A stretch of DNA of 6,282 nt, taken from positions 1-6,282 of the forward strand of contig DSBZ01000211.1 of the NCBI GenBank assembly GCA_011057175.1. The letters are read 5' to 3'. Positions 1 through 5,909 of this stretch are shown here, in pieces. Source of the DNA: Candidatus Acetothermia bacterium (GTDB lineage Bacteria; Bipolaricaulota; Bipolaricaulia; Bipolaricaulales; Bipolaricaulaceae). Both the position numbers and the translations under genes were made by a program. How positions within the stretch are numbered: position 1 is the stretch's first letter; the number at the start of each line of letters is the position of its first letter. Below the pieces are notes generated by a model. It ran no database searches and was not told the origin of the DNA. It worked only from the letters and a program-made list of their open reading frames with translations.

Positions 1-7
1 CCGGCCG

Positions 8-697
8 CTAGAGGAACGAAGCCAGGGTAGAGGCGAGCTCGCTCAAGGTGGGAACGGTTCGATGGGGCACGTGGAAGGGGGAGATCGGCTCTTGGCCCGC
101 GTACGGGCCGACGAGGACGCGGATCGTCTTCATCCCCATGAGCTTCGCGGGGTGGACGTCGAAGTCCAGCCGGTCCCCCACCATCACCGCCTCCTCCGGC
201 TTCACCCCAAGCCCGTCGAGGACCATCCGGAACAAGAGGGGGGAAGGCTTGGCCACGCCCATCCCCTCCGAGACGTGCTGCCAGCGGAAGTGGCGAAGCA
301 ACCCCGCCGCCTCGAGAAGGGGGAGCACCGTCACCGGCTGGTTGGCAGCGATGGCGAGGGGATACCGGGCGGCGAGGGCGGGGATCACCTCCCGCGCCTC
401 GGGGCGGACCTCCACCCCCGGGAGGGTCGCCCCCAACGCCCGGCTGTGCTCTCGGAACGCAGTTCGAATGCGGAGGAACCGGTCCACATCCGGACGCACA
501 AAGCTCCACACCGCCGAGAGGTGGGCATTGGGGTCGCAGCGGGCGATCCCCACGCGCACCTCGCGGGCGAACTCCTCTTCAGGCACGACGATCCCCTCCG
601 CGGCGAGCGCTCCGCGGAGGAACCGCGCCCAAGCCTCGTACTCCGCATCCTCGTCGAGCACGGGTCCACCTAGGTCGAGGAGCACCGCGCGGATCAT
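8..697 (-). CDS. HAD-superfamily hydrolase (phosphatase-like)
   Basis: Predicted cytoplasmic hydrolase of 229 residues, the usual size for a HAD phosphatase with a helical cap. Motif I is DLGGP at 8-12: the nucleophile Asp8 is present, but the +2 Asp (general acid/base) is Gly, as in other DxGG-type HADs, and the usual Thr is Pro. Motif II would be AANQP at 117-121, with Ala where Ser/Thr is expected. Motif III Lys150 (AKPSP) and motif IV GDRLDFD (174-180, Asp175 and Asp180) are intact. The helical segment between about 16 and 95 is the cap. The ATG is chosen because the homology begins there and it overlaps the stop of the upstream GTPase-SIS gene in ATGA, implying translational coupling; a GGGG run lies a few bases upstream. 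The substrate is unknown; a sugar phosphate or nucleotide is plausible from the operon. The fold is secure, full catalytic activity is not. Confidence 0.9.
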   Translation of the reverse strand: MIRAVLLDLGGPVLDEDAEYEAWARFLRGALAAEGIVVPEEEFAREVRVGIARCDPNAHLSAVWSFVRPDVDRFLRIRTAFREHSRALGATLPGVEVRPEAREVIPALAARYPLAIAANQPVTVLPLLEAAGLLRHFRWQHVSEGMGVAKPSPLLFRMVLDGLGVKPEEAVMVGDRLDFDVHPAKLMGMKTIRVLVGPYAGQEPISPFHVPHRTVPTLSELASTLASFL

Positions 698-1848
698 TTG
701 ATCCCCATCTTCTTCGTGGCGATCTTCTCCGGAAGCATGTACTGGATCGACTCCTCCGCGGTGAGCCCGCGCAGCGCAGCGAGCGAGCACACCAGGGCGT
801 GGCCGAGGGCGAGGTGGGCGGTCTGGACCCGGGTGCTGGACGGCCCCTCGGGCTTGGCGTTGCTCTTGATGATCACGTCCGCGTTCTTACCGAGTGGAGT
901 GTCCCTGTTCTCCGTGATCGCCACCGTGAGCGCACCTTTGGCCCGCGCCAGCCGGAGGGCCTCGTAGACGAACCCCGTCCCCCCCGAGGCAGAGATCCCG
1001 ATCAAGACGTCGCCTGGGCCCACGGAGTCGGCGATGTAGCGGGCCAGTCCTCCCTCCTCCTCCGCCGTGCCCTTGGCGAACGATACCGGGAGCGCTTGGG
1101 CCATGCTGTTCGTGATACAGAGACAAGGGACGCCCGTCTCGTAGCACTGGCCAGCGATCTCCTCTGCCACGAGGGCCGACGCCCTAGCCCCGGTGGTGAC
1201 GATCTTCCCGCCGGCTGAGATCCGCTCCTGTACCCGCTTGAGCGCCGTGGCGAACCCGTCCCGGGCCGTGACGAGGGTGGACAGGATCCCCTCCGGCTCG
1301 AGGCGCAACGCGCGCTCGAACATGTGCTCCGGGCCCTCGCAGCCCGTGAAGTCATAGCCGAGCATGAACGGCCGGTTCACGTCGATGAGCTGGCCCACGG
1401 AGTCGATGAGGGTCCGCCCGTTCCAGACGTGCTCCTCGAACTGGAGCGTCATCCCGGGGAGGTCGCCCACCCGCAGCTCCTTCCCGGTGAGGCGGGCGAT
1501 GAGGCTCGTCTTCCCGGCGTTGAACACGCCGAGGACCGCGATCCGGGCCCCAGGGGGGAACCGCTTCTCGATCGCGGCCACGGCCCGCGGGACGTTCTCC
1601 CCGGTGAGGAGCGAAATCGGCTCCACATCAACCCCCAGCCCGTTCCGAACCTGGTCCACCGCCTCCGGGGACACGAGGTCCACTTTGTTCCCCAGGGCGA
1701 CAAACGGGATCCCCGCCCCGCGGACCGCCTCGAGGAAGAGCTCCGCGGTGGGAAGCTGGGGGTCGTAGAGGTTGACCATGACGATCGCTCCCGACGCATC
1801 CAGCGTTTCAAATGACGTGACGATCTTCTTCGTGACCCGGGTGCTCAC
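694..1848 (-). CDS. Circularly permuted GTPase fused to a MurQ-like SIS domain
   Basis: Two-domain protein of 384 residues from the GTG start. Residues 1 to about 165 form a GTPase with permuted motifs: G4 NKVD (54-57), G5-like SLLTGEN (79-85), then P-loop GVFNAGKTS (107-115, Lys113, Thr114), G2 Thr134 in PGMT, and G3 DSVGQ (149-153). This is the YlqF/RsgA order, and the local sequence resembles YlqF throughout. Residues from about 180 to 370 form a SIS domain of MurQ/GckR style: a helical lead-in, GKIVTTGA, the phosphosugar loop SASGGTG (286-292), and PSSTR (336-340), which resembles the GSTR motif of MurQ. No membrane segment or signal is seen. The GTG at 1848 is chosen because GGAGG sits six bases upstream; an in-frame ATG at 1863 would add five residues but has poor spacing. 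GTP may gate sugar-phosphate binding or isomerase/lyase chemistry; this is inference. The domain assignments are strong. Confidence 0.9.
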   Translation of the reverse strand: MSTRVTKKIVTSFETLDASGAIVMVNLYDPQLPTAELFLEAVRGAGIPFVALGNKVDLVSPEAVDQVRNGLGVDVEPISLLTGENVPRAVAAIEKRFPPGARIAVLGVFNAGKTSLIARLTGKELRVGDLPGMTLQFEEHVWNGRTLIDSVGQLIDVNRPFMLGYDFTGCEGPEHMFERALRLEPEGILSTLVTARDGFATALKRVQERISAGGKIVTTGARASALVAEEIAGQCYETGVPCLCITNSMAQALPVSFAKGTAEEEGGLARYIADSVGPGDVLIGISASGGTGFVYEALRLARAKGALTVAITENRDTPLGKNADVIIKSNAKPEGPSSTRVQTAHLALGHALVCSLAALRGLTAEESIQYMLPEKIATKKMGIK

Positions 1849-1854
1849 GCCGTG

Positions 1855-1859
1855 CCTCC
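1855..1859 (-). promoter_or_regulatory. Shine-Dalgarno GGAGG deciding the GTG start of the GTPase-SIS gene
   Basis: On the minus strand GGAGG is followed by the six bases CACGGC and then GTG (1848-1846). The motif lies inside the five codons that would be added by the alternative ATG at 1863, so it favours the shorter protein. Confidence 0.6.
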
Positions 1860-1873
1860 GCATCCTGCGGGAC

Positions 1874-2359
1874 TCAGCCTAGTTTGTATCCGAACCGGCG
1901 GAGGAGCGCCTTGCGCTCCGCGATCTCCTCCTCCCCTTCCACGCCCTTCGTCTTGACGCCGTCCACCACCCCGAGGATCCCCCGTCCCTGCTCCGTCTCG
2001 GCGACGATCACCTCCACCGGGTTGGCGGTGGCGCAGAAGATCTGGCACACCTCGGGAACGAGCTTGACCGCGTTGAGGACGTTGATCGGGTACATGCCGC
2101 GCATGAGGATGAGGAACGCGTGCCCCGCGCCCAGGGCGAGCGCGTTCCGCTTGGCGAGATCGGTCAGCTCCGCATCTGTGCCCGACCAGCGCACGAGCGC
2201 CGGGCCCGACGATTCACAGAACGCGAGCCCGAACTTCGCCTCCGGCACAGCGTTGGCCATCGCCTCGTGGAGGTCCTCCACCGTCTTGATGAAGTGGGCC
2301 TGCCCGAGGATCAGGTTCACCTCATCCGGCTTCTCGATTCGCACCAACTTCAGTTCCAC
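1874..2359 (-). CDS. Adenosine-specific kinase family protein (PF04008 type)
   Basis: 161 residues, matching the roughly 160-165 usual for this small family, best known from archaea and thermophilic bacteria, for which adenosine binding or kinase activity has been proposed. The recognisable blocks come in order: VELKLVRIEKP (1-11), GQAHFIKTVEDL (19-30), KFGLAFCESSG (42-52), GAGHAF (77-82), PINVLNAVK (91-99), CATANPVEV (109-117), and GRGILGVVDG (125-134). No signal peptide or membrane segment, so it is cytoplasmic. GTG at 2359 is preferred over an in-frame ATG at 2404 because family homology begins at VELKL and AAGGAGG lies just upstream. It is the first gene of the minus-strand operon; the next start is 25 bp beyond its stop. 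Family membership is near certain. The biochemical role rests on limited work on relatives. Confidence 0.93.
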   Translation of the reverse strand: MELKLVRIEKPDEVNLILGQAHFIKTVEDLHEAMANAVPEAKFGLAFCESSGPALVRWSGTDAELTDLAKRNALALGAGHAFLILMRGMYPINVLNAVKLVPEVCQIFCATANPVEVIVAETEQGRGILGVVDGVKTKGVEGEEEIAERKALLRRFGYKLG

Positions 2360-2363
2360 CGAA

Positions 2364-2370
2364 CCTCCTT
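2364..2370 (-). promoter_or_regulatory. Shine-Dalgarno AAGGAGG of the adenosine-specific kinase gene
   Basis: A near-perfect AAGGAGG, read on the minus strand, stands four bases before GTG 2359-2357. Its first three bases also form the end of a 7-bp inverted repeat (2368-2374 with 2386-2392), so pairing could partly hide it. Confidence 0.65.
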
Positions 2371-2392
2371 CCTCGTTCGAGCCTTGAGGAAG
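2368..2392 (-). repeat. Inverted repeat (7-bp stem, 11-nt loop) abutting the kinase ribosome-binding site
   Basis: On the minus strand CTTCCTC pairs perfectly with GAGGAAG across an 11-base loop in the 5' leader of the kinase gene. The second arm runs directly into GAGG of the Shine-Dalgarno. It could modulate translation, but a stem this short may be chance in purine-rich leader sequence. Confidence 0.3.
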
Positions 2393-2470
2393 CTGGCCGC
2401 GCATGGCCGAGGTCCCCCGCGGCCCGTTTCATCCCCTCCCTGGCACGGTTTGCCATGGCTCGCCGCAACC

Positions 2471-2479
2471 ATTGTACCA
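2471..2479 (-). promoter_or_regulatory. Candidate extended -10 promoter for the minus-strand operon
   Basis: The minus strand reads TGG-TACAAT: five of six matches to TATAAT, preceded by the TGn extension. No good -35 stands 17 bp upstream, which is acceptable for an extended -10 promoter. It would give a leader of about 105 nt before GTG 2359. It is one of few AT-rich spots in a GC-rich gap. Confidence 0.35.
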
Positions 2480-2590
2480 ACCCCGCGCTCAACACCGGAG
2501 GTCAGATGCTGTACCACCGGCCCGGAAGAGGATCTCTCCGCTTCCATCGCCGACGGCGAGTGAACGGGCCCGAAGTGAGCGAGGTCACAG

Positions 2591-2616
2591 TTGCGAATGG
2601 GACTCCGCACTATACT
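2591..2616 (+). promoter_or_regulatory. Candidate promoter for the sensor gene
   Basis: TATACT at 2611-2616 matches five of six bases of the -10 consensus and lies about 37 bp before the ATG at 2653. TTGCGA at 2591-2596 resembles a -35, but the spacing is only 14 bp; at 17 bp spacing the -35 would be the poor CAGTTG. The -10 is the better-supported half. Confidence 0.35.
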
Positions 2617-2702
2617 GGGCTCCTGGGCAGTTCGGCGGCTCGGGGGGGAACGATGGCCCACGCGGAGCACCAGGGACCCACCACGAACGCCTCCCAACGA
2701 TC

Positions 2703-2978
2703 GCTGACCTGCGGCGTGGCGACCACCTGTGCCTCATCTACCGGGACGACGACGAACAACGGGCGGTCCTTTCCGACTACCTCCGCCGAGGACTGGAAGC
2801 GGGCGAGCGCGTGGTGTACATCGTGGACGCCTCCAGCGCCCGCCCGATCCGGGAGCACCTTCGGAAGGCAGAGGTCGCTCCCCGGGAAGCCGAGCGCCGC
2901 GGCCAGCTGGGGTTCCTCACCTCGGATGAGGCGTACTTGCGCGAAGGCGCCTTCGATCCTCAGGCGATGATCGCCCCC
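2703..2978 (+). pseudogene. Sensor fragment 1: N-terminal part of the MEDS domain
   Basis: Reading from codon 2703 gives the front of a MEDS (DcmR-type sensory) domain: GDH at 2718-2726, then LCLIYRDDDEQ, a long helix ending GLEAGERVVYIVD, and RGQLGFLTSDEAYLREGAFDP, all typical of the family. The product then turns into Arg-rich nonsense after MIAP and stops at 3083. Restoring one C in the run at 2974-2978 reconnects it to the next fragment as MIAPLREETQKALGRG. No start codon is available in this frame close upstream; the ATG at 2653 lies in another frame. Confidence 0.75.
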
Positions 2979-3607
2979 TCCGCGAGGAGACGCAGAAAGC
3001 GTTGGGCCGTGGGTTCACGGGCCTCCGCGTCACCGGTGAGAGGACGTGGGTCCTGCGCGGCCTCCCCGGTTCGGAGCGACTGATCGAGTACGAGGCCCTC
3101 GCGGAGCGGGTGAAGGAGCTCTCCTGCATCGGCGGACTCGGAGAGCTCGCGATGCGCGAGGACCTCTCGGTTCCGGAGATCCTCGAGGCTTCCCTTGAGG
3201 TCATCCGGTCCGGCTGGCGGTGTCCGGACCTCGTCCAGGTGCGGATCGAGTTCGAGGGGAGGGCCTACACGACGCCGGGGTTCACCGAGAGCCCCTGGCG
3301 GAAGGCCGCGCCGCTCCGGCGGGGAGGGTCGGAGGTGGGGAGGGTGGAGGTGGTCTACCCGGACCCTCCGCCGGAGCGGGAGCCGTTCCTCCCCGAGGAG
3401 GCGGAGCTCCTCTCCGACATCGCCCACCGGCTAAGCCAGCTCATCGAGCTCCGGCACGAGCGGGACCAGCTTCGCCACCTCAACGCCGTGCTGCGGGCGA
3501 TCCGCAACGTGAACCAGCTCATCGTGCGCGAGCGCGAGGTTGGCGCGTTGATCCAGAAGGCGTGCGGCCTCCTCGCCGAGACGCGGGGCGTGGCCTCCAC
3601 GAGGTGA
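2978..3607 (+). pseudogene. Sensor fragment 2: end of MEDS, GAF-like domain, start of second GAF
   Basis: The fragment opens with LREETQKALGRG and GLRVTGERTWVLRG, the second half of MEDS, ending PGSERLIEYEA. A GAF-like module follows (ELSCIGGLGELAMRED, with WRKAAPLRRGG and VGRVEVVYP), common between MEDS or PAS domains and a following GAF. A helical linker leads into HLNAVLRAIRNVNQLIVRE, the recognisable opening of another GAF, which stops at ETRGVASTR and TGA 3605-3607. The only near start is a TTG at 3002 inside the MEDS domain, so the piece is not a plausible stand-alone gene. Confidence 0.75.
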
Positions 3608-5040
3608 GCGCTGCGTGTCCCCCGTGTCCGCTGGCTGCCCACTATGGGCCGATCATTGCGCTCGCCGTGCGTCTCGAACACGATGGCGAAGTGCACGGGG
3701 TCCTCGTCACCGGCATGCCGACGACGTTCGCGGCCTACCCGGAGGAGGCGCGCCTGTTCGGGGAAATCGCCAGCGACCTCGCCTACGCCCTCGCCATGAT
3801 CCGCGCCCGGGAGGTGCGGGAGGAGGCCGAACGGAGGCTGGTCCGGCTCATGGGGAACCTCCCCGGGATGGCCTACCGCTCTCGGAACGATCGCGCCCGA
3901 ACGATGGAGTTCGCAAGCGACGGCTGCCAGGAGCTGCTGGGCTACGAACCCCAAGCGTTGGTGGGGAATCGCGAGGTGACCTACGGCGACCTCATCCATC
4001 CCGATGGCCGCGACCGGGCCTGGGATACGATCCAGCAGGCCATCGCCTGCGGCGAACCGTTCACCTTGACCTACCGCGTGCGCACCGCCACCGGGGGGAA
4101 AAAGCAGCTCTGGGAGAGGGGAATCGCTGTCCAAGGGGAGGACGGGGCGCCCATCCTCGAGGGGTTCATCGCCGACATTACGGACCGCATGCGGGCCGAG
4201 GAGGCCCTCCGCGCTGACCGGGAACAGCTTCGGGCCCTGTTTGATAGCATCGAACAGGTGATCTATGTGACAGACCCCGTCACAAACGAGGTTCTGTTCG
4301 TGAACCGCCACCTCAAAGAGCTCCTTCGGCACGACCCGGTAGGCGGCCTCTGCTTCCGGGAGTTCCAGGGCCGCGACGCCCCGTGCGAGTTCTGCACAAA
4401 CGAGATCATCCTCAAAGACAAGGAGAAGCCCTACGTCTGGGAGTACCACAACCCGGTCTTGGACCGTGACTACCTCATCACGGACCGCATCATCCGCTGG
4501 TCCGACGGGCGCGACGTGCGGTTCGACCTCGCGGTCGACATCACCGAGCGAAAGAAGGCCGAGAAGAGGCAGGCCCAGCTCCTTCAGCGCCTGACCGTCC
4601 CCCACCGGGTGGCCCAAGAGATCGTCCGTGCCGCTTGGGACCCTGAACAGGTCTACACCACGATCCACCGGGCCGTGGCCGAGCTTATGCCCGCCGAGGC
4701 GTTCGTGATCTCGCTCCGCCAGGGGGAAGACGAGGCCGAGGCCATGTACCTCGTGGACGAAGGGGGGCGCCATCCCCCCGAGGGCCTCCCCCCAGGCGAG
4801 GGGATGACGTGGCACGTCCTCTCCAGCGGGCGCGCGGTGTTCATCCCCGACGTGGCCCAAGGAATCCCGTTCAGGGAGCACCGGTTTGGAGATAAGAAGA
4901 GCGTGCGCTCGATCCTCGCTGTGCCCCTTCGGATTGGGGCGGAAGTTGTAGGGATGCTATCCACCCAGAGCTACCGCCCGGGGCGTTCACCGAGGAGGAC
5001 CTGCAGATCCTGGAGATGTTCGCCGCCCATGCGGCCGTGA
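3604..5040 (+). pseudogene. Sensor fragment 3: end of GAF, two PAS domains, most of a third GAF
   Basis: The family-like sequence starts at VSAACPPCPLAAHYG, the middle of the GAF begun in the previous fragment, so about 55 residues between the two are absent. PAS 1 follows (LMGNLPGMAYRSRND, ending FIADITDRMRAEEAL). PAS 2 carries Cys codons at 4351, 4384 and 4393 (C-x10-C-x2-C, in GRDAPCEFCTNE) and ends DITERKKAEKR. A GAF begins near 4591 and runs to MLSTQSYRPG, where a missing G at 4980-4983 sends the frame into nonsense that ends at 5040. A GTG at 3604 overlaps the previous TGA as GTGA and could serve as an internal start, but it has no good ribosome-binding site. Confidence 0.75.
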
Positions 5041-5894
5041 CCATCGAGAACGCCCGGGTTGTCTGGGAGCTGCGGGAAAGCGAGGCCCGGTTCCGCAGGC
5101 TCGCCGAGAACGCACCGGACATCATCTACCGCTACCGCACAAAGCCTACACTGGGCTTTGAATACGTGAGCCCCGCCGCGACCCACATCGTGGGCTACAC
5201 CCCCGAGGAGCACTACGCCGATCCGGAGCTAGGAGTGAGGATCGTCCATCCGGAGGACCGTCCGATGGTGGAGGCCCTGCGCCACGGGGAGGGATTCTTC
5301 CACAGGCCCCTGCAACTGCGCTGGATCCGGAAGGACGGCCAGGTGATCTGGACTGAACAGGTCAACATCCCAGTGGACGACGAGAGGGGCGAGCTTGTGG
5401 CGATCGAGGGGATCGCCCGCGACATCACCGACCGCGTGCGGGGGCGGTGCGTGGCCTCCCTCCGCCACGACGTGGGCAAGGCCCTGTTCGTCCCCACGGA
5501 GATCCTGAGCAAGCCCGGGAAGCTCACGGAGCTCGAGATGGCGCTCATTCGCGAACACCCGCAGGCCGGGTACGACCTCCTGAAGGGAGTGGATTTCCCC
5601 TGGCCGGTGGCGGAGACCGTGTACCAGCACCACGAGCGCCTCGACGGGTCCGGGTACCCCCGGGGCCTGCACGTCGAGGAGATCCTCCTTGAGGCGCGGA
5701 TCCTGGCCGTGGCCGACGTGGTGGAGGCGATGGGCAGCCACCGGCCGTACCGACCCGCCCACCCCTTGAAGAGGGCGCTGGAGGAGGTCCTCGCCCAGCG
5801 CGGCAGCCTGTACGATCCGGCGGCTGTGGACGCCTGCCTCGCCTTGTTCGACCGTGGGTTCGCGTTCCCCGGCAACGGGGGGCACTCCCGCTGA
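4983..5894 (+). pseudogene. Sensor fragment 4: end of GAF, PAS, truncated HD-GYP domain
   Basis: Picks up the GAF as AFTEEDLQILEMFAAHAAVTIENAR, then a PAS domain (FRRLAENAPDIIYRYRT to GIARDITDR). HD-GYP follows: the HD pair at 5466-5471 in LRHDVGK, ILSKPGKLTELE, the signature HHERLDGSGYP (5628-5660), and DVVEAMGSHRPYRPA. Between DITDRVR and VASLRHD only a few residues remain where relatives have about 60-70, including the helices with the GHxxRV histidine in front of the HD pair. Catalysis is therefore doubtful even though the signature motif is perfect. An in-frame ATG at 5016 could start a PAS-HD-GYP stump. The stop is 15 bp from the convergent CDF gene. Confidence 0.8.
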
Positions 5895-5909
5895 CGAGAC
5901 ATGGGACGG

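Larger units (their letters stand above)
2360..2652. other. Divergent intergenic region between the kinase operon and the sensor gene
   Basis: About 290 bp without a supported gene. It holds the kinase ribosome-binding site and hairpin, one candidate promoter in each direction, and a tiny perfect hairpin TCGCC-GAC-GGCGA (2547-2559) with no T-run. Open frames cross it, but their translations are low-complexity and match no family pattern I recognise. Confidence 0.6.
2653..5894 (+). pseudogene. Broken multidomain sensor: MEDS-GAF-GAF-PAS-PAS-GAF-PAS-HD-GYP
   Basis: One ancestral cytoplasmic signalling gene now spread over all three plus-strand frames. Domains in order: MEDS (about 2706-3105), GAF-like (3119-3475), GAF (3476-3810, gapped), PAS (3832-4200), PAS with a CxxC (4234-4560), GAF (4591-5070), PAS (5079-5435), and HD-GYP (5440-5880, gapped). 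The domains read on continuously across each frame change, so the pieces belong together. One base is missing from the C-run at 2974-2978 and from the G-run at 4980-4983. Near 3588-3604 a frame change coincides with loss of roughly 55 residues; near 5437-5450 an in-frame gap removes the front of HD-GYP. ATG 2653 is a likely start behind a G-rich stretch, but its frame differs from that of the MEDS domain, implying one more lost base before 2703. An intact version would sense small ligands or redox state and hydrolyse cyclic-di-GMP. Whether this is a true pseudogene or an assembly error cannot be told here. Confidence 0.8.

Noticed and set aside
48..701. Plus-strand open frames opposite the HAD gene
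   Set aside because: The minus strand encodes a recognisable HAD with ordered motifs; the plus-strand translations show no domain.
1861..1863. ATG start for the GTPase-SIS gene
   Set aside because: Only AGG directly against the codon could serve as a ribosome-binding site, whereas GTG 1848 has GGAGG at ideal spacing. It is kept as an alternative that would add five residues.
2547..2559. Hairpin TCGCC-GAC-GGCGA as a terminator or operator
   Set aside because: Five base pairs with no T-run and no gene ending nearby; short palindromes like this are common at this GC content.
3604..3607. GTGA stop/start overlap suggesting two translationally coupled genes
   Set aside because: It falls in the middle of a GAF domain, lacks a purine-rich ribosome-binding site and follows a truncated domain, so it is probably chance.
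3355..4881. Long minus-strand open frame of 508 codons opposite the sensor
   Set aside because: It is the antisense of clear GAF and PAS coding sequence. Its translation is rich in Gly, Pro and His with no family pattern, as expected of GC-rich shadow frames.
2974..4983. Programmed -1 ribosomal frameshifting as the explanation for the split sensor
   Set aside because: Both runs allow a -1 slip, but this protein class is not known to use it, no clear stimulatory hairpin was identified, and the gaps near 3590 and 5440 would remain unexplained.
5895..5909. Shared bidirectional terminator between the convergent genes
   Set aside because: Only 15 bp separate the stops and there is no stem or T-run in them.
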